In this document: positions 1-6,678 of the stretch, piece by piece
How the letters are laid out: the number at the start of each line of letters is the position of its first letter
Numbering within the stretch: the first letter of the stretch is position 1
Source: JANQLU01 sp964434955
GTDB lineage: Bacteria; Planctomycetota; Planctomycetia; Pirellulales; Pirellulaceae
Direction of reading: 5' to 3'
Assembly (NCBI GenBank): GCA_964434955.1
Contig: CAYSXI010000193.1
Location: forward strand, 1-9,824
Length of the DNA: 9,824 nt
The notes under the pieces: generated by a model
Seen by the model: only the letters and a program-made list of their open reading frames with translations
The model's database searches: none
Told to the model about the DNA's origin: nothing
Made by a program: the position numbers and the translations under genes

Positions 1-100
1 GCGAATATGAGGGGTGATAGAAAATCCTTCCGGACCGGCTCCCGCAGTCAGCCCGCAAAATCGTCACAATCGACAAACCGGATCTCGAGCGTCAAGGCAT

Positions 101-127
101 AAAAAACGCGACTCCAATGAGTCGCGT
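101..127 (-). terminator. Intrinsic terminator of the aminotransferase gene
   Basis: Read on the minus strand this is a perfect 8-bp GC-rich stem (CGCGACTC / GAGTCGCG, 119-126 with 107-114), extendable by one A-T pair, closed by a 4-base loop (115-118) and followed directly by six T residues (plus-strand A's at 101-106). It begins 26 bases after the stop codon of the aminotransferase gene. Stem, short loop and T-tract are the classic rho-independent layout, so the transcript probably ends here. The 100 bases beyond it (1-100) show no gene I can recognise. Confidence 0.88.
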
Positions 128-152
128 GCTGAGATTCAATTTGTGAGAAAGC

Positions 153-1367
153 TTAAGCCGCTTTGGCCGAATACCGTGAACCAATGACCATGTCCATGCA
201 GCGGATAGCATATTGTTGCTCCGCGGCGGTCAATCCGGGAAAGATCGGTAGGCTCAGTACCTGGTGCGACGCCATTTCCGTATTTGGGAAATCGCCGACT
301 CGGTAGCCGAGCGATGCAAAGCACTGTTGCAGATGGAGTGGGATTGGGTAGTAGATCTCGGTTCCAACCCGATGACTTGCCAACTCCTGCCGCAAATAGT
401 CTCGCGTCTCGCGATCTTCTACCCGAATGGTGTACTGATTCCAAACGTGCCCACATTCGTGGTCACATTGTGGAAGTTCAACGCGGCTCGAAAGTCCGTG
501 TTGCCGAAGCAGGTCGTGGTAACGCTGAGCATTGACCGAACGTTGAGCGGACCAATGATCCAGATGGCGAAGTTTGATTTCCAATACGGCGGCTTGCATC
601 GCGTCCAGACGACTGTTGATTCCAACATGCTGATGGACGTAACGCGGCTTCATGCCGTGGTTGGCCATCAGCCGAAGTCTTTCCGCAATTTGTTCATCAT
701 TGGTTGTGCAAATCCCGCCATCACCCATGCCACCAAGGTTTTTGGTTGGATAAAAGCTGAAACAGCCAACATGCCCCATGCTGCCAGCCATCTGGCCGCG
801 ATAGGTCGCACCCACGGCTTGAGCCGCATCCTCAATCACATAGATTCCAGCATCATTGGCCAAGTTGATCATGGATTCCATGTCGCAACATTGCCCGAAA
901 AGATGAACCGGAATGATGGCTCGTGTCTGATCGTTGATGCAGGCCGCGACCGAAGTTGGGTCGAGGTTGAAAGTGACCGGGTCGATATCGGCGAATACAG
1001 GCTTGGCGCCCAAACGCCAGACGGCACTGGCTGTGGCAAAGAACGTAAAGCTCGGGACGATGACTTCGTCTCCGGGCCCAATGTCCATGGCCATCAGCGC
1101 CAACAGCAGAGCATCACTGCCTGAAGCACAGGCGACCGCGTGTTCTGTTTTACAGTATTCGGAAAACGAAGCCTCGAAATTCTTGACGTTCTGGCCGCCA
1201 ATGAAGTGGCCCGTTTCAAGAATCTTTGAGAGCGACTGCATGATTTCTTCATGCAATTCGGCATTGCTTCGGACAACGTCCAACAGCGGAACGTTTGTAA
1301 CTTGTTGATTTGAACGCGACCCACGCAACGTGTTTTGCGAGGTCTGCCCTCCTATGGCGATATTCAT
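153..1367 (-). CDS. DegT/DnrJ/EryC1/StrS family PLP-dependent sugar aminotransferase
   Basis: A 404-residue fold-type I PLP enzyme of the family that aminates nucleotide-linked 4-keto or 3-keto sugars (WecE, WbpE, FdtB type), normally for O-antigen, glycan or secondary-metabolite sugars in the cytoplasm. Visible marks: the cofactor phosphate-binding stretch ASGSDALLLAL (about 81-91), GPGDEVIVPSFTF (97-109), the EDAAQA motif with the pyridine-binding Asp180, and FSFYPTKNLGGMGDGG (203-218) with the Schiff-base lysine Lys209. NSRLDAMQAAVL and a C-terminal EIYYPIPLHLQ segment are also typical, and the length is normal. I chose ATG 1367 because GGAGG lies 9 bases upstream; an extension to a TTG at 1442 is open but would run through the probable promoter and adds no family sequence. 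No other sugar-biosynthesis gene is in the window, so the exact sugar substrate cannot be named. Confidence 0.93.
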   Translation of the reverse strand: MNIAIGGQTSQNTLRGSRSNQQVTNVPLLDVVRSNAELHEEIMQSLSKILETGHFIGGQNVKNFEASFSEYCKTEHAVACASGSDALLLALMAMDIGPGDEVIVPSFTFFATASAVWRLGAKPVFADIDPVTFNLDPTSVAACINDQTRAIIPVHLFGQCCDMESMINLANDAGIYVIEDAAQAVGATYRGQMAGSMGHVGCFSFYPTKNLGGMGDGGICTTNDEQIAERLRLMANHGMKPRYVHQHVGINSRLDAMQAAVLEIKLRHLDHWSAQRSVNAQRYHDLLRQHGLSSRVELPQCDHECGHVWNQYTIRVEDRETRDYLRQELASHRVGTEIYYPIPLHLQQCFASLGYRVGDFPNTEMASHQVLSLPIFPGLTAAEQQYAIRCMDMVIGSRYSAKAA

Positions 1368-1376
1368 CGACCACTG

Positions 1377-1381
1377 CCTCC
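1377..1381 (-). promoter_or_regulatory. Shine-Dalgarno site deciding the aminotransferase start
   Basis: GGAGG on the minus strand, with 9 bases (CAGTGGTCG) to ATG 1367. It is the strongest ribosome site in the window and is the reason for preferring this start over the in-frame TTG at 1442. Confidence 0.75.
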
Positions 1382-1418
1382 ATGCAATGGATTTGTGAAA
1401 TAATTGGATCGGATCAGC

Positions 1419-1447
1419 AAAATAAGCAGGCAGGAAATTCAAGTCAA
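1419..1447 (-). promoter_or_regulatory. Candidate sigma70-like promoter for the aminotransferase
   Basis: On the minus strand TTGACT (1447-1442, five of six bases of the -35 consensus) is followed by exactly 17 bases and then TATTTT (1424-1419, four of six of the -10 consensus). Transcription would start near 1412, giving a leader of about 45 bases before ATG 1367 that contains the GGAGG site. The position is sensible in the divergent spacer. Base matches are modest and planctomycete promoters are poorly defined, so this is a prediction. Confidence 0.4.
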
Positions 1448-1574
1448 TACCGAATGCGATTCGTTCATTGAATGCCTATTTGTTGCTAGCGGAGTTCGTT
1501 AAATTGAAGGGTCATCAAGCGGTAGAATTGAGCAGCGATCACCGGCGCACGGACTCACCTTTGGACCAAAAAAT

Positions 1575-4100
1575 TTGAATAGCGACGAACCAGCAAATCC
1601 AGAAACTCAGGCCAGTCCAGGAACTCAGGCCAGTCCAGGAACTCAGGCCAGTCCAGGAACTCAGGCCGGTCCAGAAACTCAGGATCCGATGGCCAAGATC
1701 AAGATTGGTCCGGTGTCAAAGTGGATTGCCAATCGCCTGATTCAATTTCGTTGGGTCCTGTTGGCGATTTCGATCGTTCTGGCGCCGTTGACCTATTACT
1801 ATTCCAACCAACTGGATTTCAATCGATCCGTCGAGAGCATGTTTGCCCAGGACGATCCGGTCCTGGCTCCCTACCGCCGTTTGAAACAGCGTTTTGGCGG
1901 CAACGAAATTGTTCTCGCGGTTTACGAAGATGATCAGCTTTTCGATAAAGATGGCGAAGGGCTCAGGCGGCTCGACAAGTTAACACGCGAAATTCGCGAG
2001 ATCGAAGGCATCAAAGGCGTTTTGAGCCTGTCTGAAATCAATCAGGCACTCGTCCGCATCCAGGCCATATCTCAGCTCAATCCATTCGAGCTGTGGCGCA
2101 ATCGCGACAAGCTGTTTGACGCCCCGAAACAGGACGACGGCGAACCGGTTTTTCCGATCGTCGAGGCCGATGATGAACTCGCCAAAGAGTTTCGCAAGAT
2201 GTTTGAGGGGTACACGCATAGCGCCGATGGCAAAACGGTTTCCATCGCGTGCATTCTCGTGCCCAAAGATCAAACGAAAATCGAACGCCGTGACTTGATC
2301 AATAAGTTGCGGGAGGTCATTGGAGAGCAGCCGAATGGGCAGTTAACCGGTGAGCCGGTTATGGTTTCCGATGGCTTTATTTATGTGCAGCGAGACGGAG
2401 AACGCCTCGGATTGAATTGCGTCATCTTGCTTTCGTTAGTCATGATTGCCTGTTTTCGCAGTTTGCGATGGGTATTGATTCCGCTTGCCGTGATGCAGTT
2501 TACGCTTTGGATGACCCGTGCGGTTCTCGTCCTGAGTGGTTTCCAACTGAGCATGGTCAGTTCGATGCTCACGGCGATTGTGACGGTGATTGCGGTGGCG
2601 ACCGCCATGCACGTGATCCTGCGCTACCGGGAGGCACGATCAGTCGGGAAATCCCAAACCGAATCGATGCGTTCGGCAATCGGGCTTTTGTTCTGGCCGA
2701 TTTTTTGGTCCTGCATGACGGACGCAGCCGGTTTTGCCTCCTTGATGACTGCCAGTGTGGGGCCGGTTCAGGATTTTGGCGTCATGATGGCTTTGGCCTC
2801 GCTCCTGGTTCTGATCGGAATCCTGTTGTTGGTGGTGCCCATGGGCCTGCTCGGCAGCGTCGACACCGATCCGCGTAACGTATGGGGCGAGTCGGGAATG
2901 AAGCAGGCGTTGCGGAAGAGTACCGAATGGATTCGCAGCGCTCCCAGACGTCTGGCCCTCATCATTGCCGTGGTCGTGAGTTTAATCTCGATTGGAAATT
3001 TCTTTGTCGAAGTCGAGACGGATTTTACCCGTAACTTCCGCGCGGATACGCCGATTGCGATTTCCTATAACTACGTCGAAGACAAAATGGGTGGGGCTGG
3101 TGTTATCGATGTTGTTCTGCCGGCACCGGCGTCCCTGGATCGCGAGTACCTGGATCGGGTTTTGAAATTTGAAAACGAATTACGTGATGTTGAATTCGAC
3201 GATTCTGTAGCGTCCCGTGATCCGTCGACCGGAAAAGTTTTCACCAAGGTAATCAGCATTGCCGACGTCGAGTTCGCGTCTTCGAAAGTGATCAAGGCGG
3301 GAAGGTTTGATTTGACTTCGGTTCGGCTTGCAGGGATGCAGCGAGTGATGCCAAATCTCTTTGGCGCACTTTACACTACGGAGGCAGACGAGCAAGGCAA
3401 TCATTTTTATCGCGTCATGCTTCGCACCAGCCAGCGGCATTCATCCAGGCAGAAACTTTGGCTGGTAAATCGAATCGAAGAAATCGCACTCTCTCACTTT
3501 GGGAATGATGTCGAGAGCCCGACCGCCAAACCTGAAACGACGGGGTTTTACGTTTTGCTCTCTCGTTTGGTTTTCAGTATCCTGCGAGACCAGTATTGGA
3601 CATTCGCTGTCGCAGTACTTGGGATCTCCCTCGTGATGCTGCTCGCTTTTCGTGATTTGCGTTTGGCGATGATTGCACTCGTGCCAAATTTGTTGCCGAT
3701 TCTTGTCGTGATGGGCTCGCTTGGCTGGCTGGGCATCAAGATCAACATGGGAGCCGCCATGATTGCTGCAGTCTCCTTGGGACTTTCCATTGATAGCTCG
3801 ATCCACTACCTCTGGTCATGGCAAAGGTGGAGGGACACCGGGCTGTCGGTTGCCGATTCCATTGTCGAAGCCCAATTGCGTGTCGGACGTGCCGTCGTGT
3901 TTTCGACTTTGGCACTTGTGCTCGGATTTACGTCCCTTTGTTTCAGCGAGTTCGTTCCGACGATCTATTTTGGTGCACTCGTCGGTGCAACGATGTTGGG
4001 CGGTTTGTTTGGCAATCTGGTGGTTCTGCCGATCCTCCTGCATATCGCCTATGGATCGCGGGACCGAAAAGCGAAAGCCAAAGTTGAACCCACGGAATGA
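1575..4100 (+). CDS. MMPL/RND superfamily exporter (12-TM permease)
   Basis: An 841-residue inner-membrane protein of the MMPL branch of the RND superfamily, which uses the proton gradient to move lipids or hydrophobic molecules. It has the two-fold RND layout: TM1 (about 60-76), a first periplasmic domain (77-277), a five-helix bundle (282-424), TM7 (459-477), a second periplasmic domain (480-670) and a final five-helix bundle (676-827). The second half carries the motif GLSIDSSIH with Asp740 and His744. The matching place in the first half reads VIAVATAMH, with Ala342 where the aspartate should be and His346 kept. The start is uncertain: TTG 1575 has only a weak GGA upstream (1563-1565), while ATG 1689 would remove the repeat-rich tail and give 803 residues. 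Substrate unknown; hopanoid (HpnN-like) or other lipid transport is only a family-level guess. No periplasmic adaptor gene is adjacent. Confidence 0.9.
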   Translation: MNSDEPANPETQASPGTQASPGTQASPGTQAGPETQDPMAKIKIGPVSKWIANRLIQFRWVLLAISIVLAPLTYYYSNQLDFNRSVESMFAQDDPVLAPYRRLKQRFGGNEIVLAVYEDDQLFDKDGEGLRRLDKLTREIREIEGIKGVLSLSEINQALVRIQAISQLNPFELWRNRDKLFDAPKQDDGEPVFPIVEADDELAKEFRKMFEGYTHSADGKTVSIACILVPKDQTKIERRDLINKLREVIGEQPNGQLTGEPVMVSDGFIYVQRDGERLGLNCVILLSLVMIACFRSLRWVLIPLAVMQFTLWMTRAVLVLSGFQLSMVSSMLTAIVTVIAVATAMHVILRYREARSVGKSQTESMRSAIGLLFWPIFWSCMTDAAGFASLMTASVGPVQDFGVMMALASLLVLIGILLLVVPMGLLGSVDTDPRNVWGESGMKQALRKSTEWIRSAPRRLALIIAVVVSLISIGNFFVEVETDFTRNFRADTPIAISYNYVEDKMGGAGVIDVVLPAPASLDREYLDRVLKFENELRDVEFDDSVASRDPSTGKVFTKVISIADVEFASSKVIKAGRFDLTSVRLAGMQRVMPNLFGALYTTEADEQGNHFYRVMLRTSQRHSSRQKLWLVNRIEEIALSHFGNDVESPTAKPETTGFYVLLSRLVFSILRDQYWTFAVAVLGISLVMLLAFRDLRLAMIALVPNLLPILVVMGSLGWLGIKINMGAAMIAAVSLGLSIDSSIHYLWSWQRWRDTGLSVADSIVEAQLRVGRAVVFSTLALVLGFTSLCFSEFVPTIYFGALVGATMLGGLFGNLVVLPILLHIAYGSRDRKAKAKVEPTE
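1599..1682 (+). repeat. In-frame 18-bp tandem repeat (about 4.7 copies)
   Basis: The unit CCAGGAACTCAGGCCAGT starts at 1599, 1617, 1635 and 1653, with a final partial copy at 1671-1682. The middle copies are almost identical; the outer ones differ by GAA for GGA, and GGT replaces AGT in the fourth. The period is a multiple of three, so it encodes the six-residue unit P-G/E-T-Q-A-S/G in the frame of the downstream transporter, with no stop between TTG 1575 and ATG 1689. If translated it forms a disordered cytoplasmic tail before TM1. Near identity of copies suggests recent slippage and possible length variation between strains. Confidence 0.92.
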
Positions 4101-4135
4101 GTGGGCGATTGCCGTGACAACGATTTTCCGGCCAG

Positions 4136-5200
4136 TTACTTGCCGGTTAATGAGTCTTTGACCACCACGACTTTGCCCTTCGACTTAAAGACGAGTCCGG
4201 GTTTTGGAGGGCCGGTTGGTTTACGGGTTGCCTTTCTTTTCGCGTCACGGGCTTTCCCTTTGGCACCGGCTTTCCCTCGGTCGCCAGCTTTTTCTGAATC
4301 CTGGTCGGAATCGACAGGCATCAGTTTCTTCACCGGCACTTCAACCGTATAGGTTTGCGTAACTTGCGTATTGACGGTTTCGACTACGGTTCGCGGACCA
4401 TCTTCCGTTTCAATGGTTTTGGTGACGGTTCGCGGAACGGTGACGACGCGTGTCCGCATTTCCAGTTTTTTTTCCAACACGACTTTCATCGTCCCGTTCT
4501 TCGTCTTAACGGTATCGCCTTCTTTGTATTTGCTCAAATCAACTTCGGATTCTTCCTGGGCTCCCTTTTCATCTTCGTCATTCTCCTGTTCTTTGGCCGG
4601 CACCAAAATCTTGATCGGCTTCACCATTTGGATTTCGTAAGGAACCATTACCGTGTAAGTTTCCTGAACCGTTCGCGGTCCGTCTTTGGTTTCCACTGTG
4701 ACTTCGCGAGTTCGGGTTTCCTGCCGCATTCGTTTTTCCGTCACGGTCTGATTTCTCACCACCACTCGCATACGCCCCTGTGGTGTGTCGATGATCTCGC
4801 CGGCCGCGTGTTTTTTGAGGTCGATTTCTTTCGCGGGACCTTTGGCAGGTTTGTCGGCAGCATTGCGACTCGCTGCAAGGTTTACGACTTCGATCGTATC
4901 GATTTTCTGCTTGGCGATCGCCGTATTGAGATCGTAAGTGCCGAGCAAGTAGTCTTTGCCATCCAGGATCAACTTGACATTGTGGTCTCCCGAATTCTTG
5001 ATCTCCAAGTCAACCGTTTTTCCCGCGTCCAGTTGGGTTGCCGGTTTGATCCAAGCTTGCTCTGACTCGCTGAAGAATCGCAACGTGATTGGTTTATTCA
5101 TCTTGTTGGCGATGGTGATCGTCTGCCCATGCGAGGAACTTGCAAAGCCAAGGGTTGCAATCGAAAGCGCGAAAATCGTTGCCGACTGGAGAATCTTCAT
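4136..5200 (-). CDS. Secreted protein of unknown function with two 75-residue repeats
   Basis: A 354-residue protein I do not recognise. Residues 1 to about 25 form a signal peptide (MKILQ, then a hydrophobic core ending GFASSSHG), so it is probably exported. Residues 26-110 look like a small beta-rich domain. Two repeats follow, 127-201 and 221-295, each opening DL-K with a G-x-x-x-x-T-x-x-G-x-M-x-V-V pattern, then a charged Thr/Val-rich stretch, the shared core ET-x-DGPRTV-x-ET and a TYTV-x-VP ending. An acidic linker (204-220) joins them. The C terminus (304-345) is rich in Lys, Arg, Gly and Pro. The start at 5200 has AAGGA six bases upstream; a longer reading to 5371 would overlap purM and put the signal peptide internally, so I reject it. 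It lies downstream of purM on the same strand and converges on the RND gene with a 35-bp gap in which I see no terminator. Secretion is well supported; any role in surface binding or envelope structure is speculation. Confidence 0.85.
   Translation of the reverse strand: MKILQSATIFALSIATLGFASSSHGQTITIANKMNKPITLRFFSESEQAWIKPATQLDAGKTVDLEIKNSGDHNVKLILDGKDYLLGTYDLNTAIAKQKIDTIEVVNLAASRNAADKPAKGPAKEIDLKKHAAGEIIDTPQGRMRVVVRNQTVTEKRMRQETRTREVTVETKDGPRTVQETYTVMVPYEIQMVKPIKILVPAKEQENDEDEKGAQEESEVDLSKYKEGDTVKTKNGTMKVVLEKKLEMRTRVVTVPRTVTKTIETEDGPRTVVETVNTQVTQTYTVEVPVKKLMPVDSDQDSEKAGDRGKAGAKGKARDAKRKATRKPTGPPKPGLVFKSKGKVVVVKDSLTGK
4316..4822 (-). repeat. Duplicated module within the secreted protein
   Basis: Two direct protein repeats: copy A is encoded at 4598-4822 and copy B at 4316-4540, each 225 bases, 282 bases apart. 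The shared ET-x-DGPRTV core sits 43 residues after the opening DL-K in both copies, so the alignment needs no gap up to that point. DNA identity is clearly lower than protein similarity, which points to an old internal duplication. Confidence 0.8.
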
Positions 5201-5206
5201 CGCGAA

Positions 5207-5211
5207 TCCTT
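5207..5211 (-). promoter_or_regulatory. Shine-Dalgarno site of the secreted protein
   Basis: AAGGA on the minus strand with a six-base spacer (TTCGCG) to ATG 5200. Together with the signal peptide beginning at that ATG it fixes the start. Confidence 0.65.
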
Positions 5212-5238
5212 TGGAGAATACAGAGATGGGAAGACCTA

Positions 5239-5267
5239 GTTTTAGAGCATCAACGCGGTGTCGGCAA
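5239..5267 (-). promoter_or_regulatory. Weak candidate promoter for the secreted protein
   Basis: On the minus strand TTGCCG (5267-5262) and TAAAAC (5244-5239) are separated by 17 bases; each matches four of six consensus bases. It would give a leader of about 32 bases. The spacing is right but the boxes are weak, so co-transcription from purM is an equally good reading. Confidence 0.22.
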
Positions 5268-5298
5268 ATTTGTTGCCCAAGGCTGATTGACGAAGGTG

Positions 5299-5329
5299 GA
5301 TCGCGCAAAAGATTTTGCAAGCACCGATC
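5299..5329 (-). terminator. Inverted repeat at the end of purM, possible weak terminator
   Basis: A two-part inverted repeat overlaps the purM stop codon: the outer arms are GATCG (5299-5303) and CGATC (5325-5329), the inner arms GCAAAA (5305-5310) and TTTTGC (5313-5318). The internal loop is lopsided (1 against 6 bases), the inner turn is only two bases, and no T-tract follows on the minus strand. It may slow or end purM transcription or protect the 3' end, but it is not a textbook terminator. Confidence 0.28.
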
Positions 5330-6389
5330 AGGAGACGATGACCTTTTTATCGCCAGCGGTTGCCTTTCCAATCACCCAGTTTTTGAGGCCGATATGATCC
5401 AGGGAGCGGCGAATGCTGTCGCTGTAGTAGGGGCTGACGATCAAAGCCATCCCAATGCCCATGTTGAAAACCCGGTACATCTCGGCTTCGTCGATATTTC
5501 CCTGTTGCTGCAGCCAATTGAAAATCGTCGGTCGTTCCCAATCACTTTTGGCGATATCAATCTGAATTCCCGAGGGAAGGATCCGTTCGATATTCTCTTC
5601 CAAGCCGCCGCCGGTGATGTGCGCGATTCCATGGACGACATTTTTGACTTTGTAGTGACTGAGAACGCGGCGGACGGCCTGAACATAAATCTGCGTTGGT
5701 TCAATCAGGAATTCACCGACACTCGCCCCAAGCTCTTCCACCTGGTCGTCAATGGTTCGTTTGGCGTGATCAAAAACGACTTTGCGGACCAGGCTGAATC
5801 CATTGGAGTGCAAGCCGCTGGCCGCAATCCCAATGACGACATCATCAGGTTGAATTTGAGTTCCATCAATCAAATGTTTTCGTTCTACGACGCCGACGCA
5901 GAAGCCCGCCAAGTCAAAATCATCCTTGCCGTAAAGATCGGGCATGATCGCGGTTTCGCCACCCAGCAATGCACAGTCCGCCTGGAGGCAACCTTCACTG
6001 ATTCCGCGAACCAGCTGTTCCAACTTTTCCGGCTCATCGCGGTCCATTGCGATATAGTCAAGAAAGAAAAGTGGTTCTGCCCCACAACAGATGATGTCGT
6101 TGACGCACATGGCAACCAGGTCGATTCCGACCGTGTCATAGCGTCCCGTCAGTTGGGCAATCTTGAGTTTTGTGCCAACCCCGTCGGTGCCCGCGACCAG
6201 AACCGGGTCGTCGTAGTTTCTGGCAAACAGACGGTTGGGAAAATCAAGCCGGAACAGCCCGGCAAACCCGCCGTCAAGTTTGATCACTCGCGGTGAAAAC
6301 GTGCGATGCATCAACCGCGGAAGCCGGCTCATGGCATCGCCATAAGAGTCGAGATCCACTCCTGCATCTTTGTATGAGATTCCCGCCAT
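5328..6389 (-). CDS. purM: Phosphoribosylformylglycinamidine cyclo-ligase (AIR synthetase)
   Basis: The fifth step of de novo purine synthesis: it closes the imidazole ring of FGAM using ATP to give AIR, in the cytoplasm, as a homodimer. At 353 residues it has the usual PurM length. Recognisable motifs in order: the opening ISYKDAGVDLD (4-14), the glycine-rich nucleotide loop GTDGVGTKLKIA (67-78), VNDI (96-99), LLGGETAIMPDLY (141-153), the conserved GLHSNGFSLVRK (192-203) that opens the second domain, HITGGGLEENIERI (257-270) and FNMGIGM (308-314). No frameshift or missing motif is seen. The start ATG 6389 matches the usual family N terminus, although its ribosome site is poor (GGAA about 12 bases upstream). 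No other pur gene is adjacent, so it is not in a purine operon here; the secreted-protein gene lies 127 bp downstream on the same strand. Confidence 0.98.
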   Translation of the reverse strand: MAGISYKDAGVDLDSYGDAMSRLPRLMHRTFSPRVIKLDGGFAGLFRLDFPNRLFARNYDDPVLVAGTDGVGTKLKIAQLTGRYDTVGIDLVAMCVNDIICCGAEPLFFLDYIAMDRDEPEKLEQLVRGISEGCLQADCALLGGETAIMPDLYGKDDFDLAGFCVGVVERKHLIDGTQIQPDDVVIGIAASGLHSNGFSLVRKVVFDHAKRTIDDQVEELGASVGEFLIEPTQIYVQAVRRVLSHYKVKNVVHGIAHITGGGLEENIERILPSGIQIDIAKSDWERPTIFNWLQQQGNIDEAEMYRVFNMGIGMALIVSPYYSDSIRRSLDHIGLKNWVIGKATAGDKKVIVS

Positions 6390-6593
6390 CTAGAATATTT
6401 TTCCGTTCTGCGCTACTTCCACCAACACGTTTTCCAGGATGCCAGTTTTATGGAATTCCGGCGGCTGAACAAGGGTTCACCCGGTCAAAATGGTGCCGGC
6501 GGACGTTATTACCTGCTCGATGCGTAAGGCTGGCGACAAATTCTCGCAATCAAGCAGACTTTGGCGCGAAGCGTTGTTTTCGGGGCGAGTCCG

Positions 6594-6656
6594 GGCCGAT
6601 TCCCAAAGAGACTTTCGGCCGCTCGGGGCCGGATTGACCGGAACGGATTGCCCGAG
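6594..6656 (+). promoter_or_regulatory. Two adjacent hairpins in the glgX leader
   Basis: The first hairpin pairs GGCCGA (6594-6599) with TCGGCC (6615-6620) around a 15-base loop. The second pairs CTCGGG (6622-6627) with CCCGAG (6651-6656), with an inner CCGG/CCGG pairing (6629-6632 with 6638-6641). The second ends nine bases before the glgX ribosome site. GGCC at 6617-6620 could instead pair with GGCC at 6627-6630, so the two shapes may compete. No T-tract follows, so this is not an intrinsic terminator. It may be an RNA structure that affects glgX translation, or chance in GC-rich DNA. Confidence 0.3.
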
Positions 6657-6665
6657 AAAATCAAC

Positions 6666-6670
6666 AGGAG
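6666..6670 (+). promoter_or_regulatory. Shine-Dalgarno site of glgX
   Basis: AGGAG lies 8 bases before TTG 6679 and 14 bases before the in-frame ATG 6685. The spacing favours the TTG start. Confidence 0.6.
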
Positions 6671-6678
6671 ATCACGCG

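Larger units (their letters stand above)
6390..6678. other. Divergent spacer between purM and glgX
   Basis: The 289 bases between the two divergent genes must hold both promoters, but I see no strong -35/-10 pair on either strand. The plus-strand frame of glgX stays open back to 6490, yet the 63 extra residues resemble no GlgX domain, so I treat it as non-coding. The right half is GC-rich and holds the inverted repeats listed separately. Confidence 0.6.

Noticed and set aside
264..1124. A 286-codon plus-strand open frame opposite the aminotransferase
   Set aside because: The minus strand carries the full set of DegT-family motifs; the plus-strand frame looks like a shadow without a family pattern.
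1523..1528. TAGAAT as the -10 box of the RND gene
   Set aside because: The hexamer matches five of six bases, but the nearest -35-like TTGAAG is only 13 bases upstream, too close for a standard promoter.
4355..5065. A 236-codon plus-strand open frame opposite the secreted protein, rich in Phe
   Set aside because: The Phe-rich composition is the complement of the Lys/Glu codons on the true strand, and the minus-strand gene has a signal peptide, a ribosome site and repeats.
5201..5371. A 57-residue N-terminal extension of the secreted protein into the purM 3' end
   Set aside because: It would bury a clear signal peptide inside the protein and ignore the AAGGA site before ATG 5200.
4956..6296. 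A 446-codon open frame on the plus strand opposite purM and part of the secreted-protein gene
   Set aside because: It lies opposite the unmistakable purM frame and shows no recognisable motif; long antisense open frames are common in mid-GC coding DNA.
6634..6662. A TTGACC box with AAAATC 17 bases downstream as a glgX promoter
   Set aside because: The -10 box matches only two of six bases, and the transcript would start at or after the ribosome site.
6490..6678. A 63-residue N-terminal extension of GlgX
   Set aside because: The extra residues do not look like any GlgX domain, and a good AGGAG site sits just before 6679.
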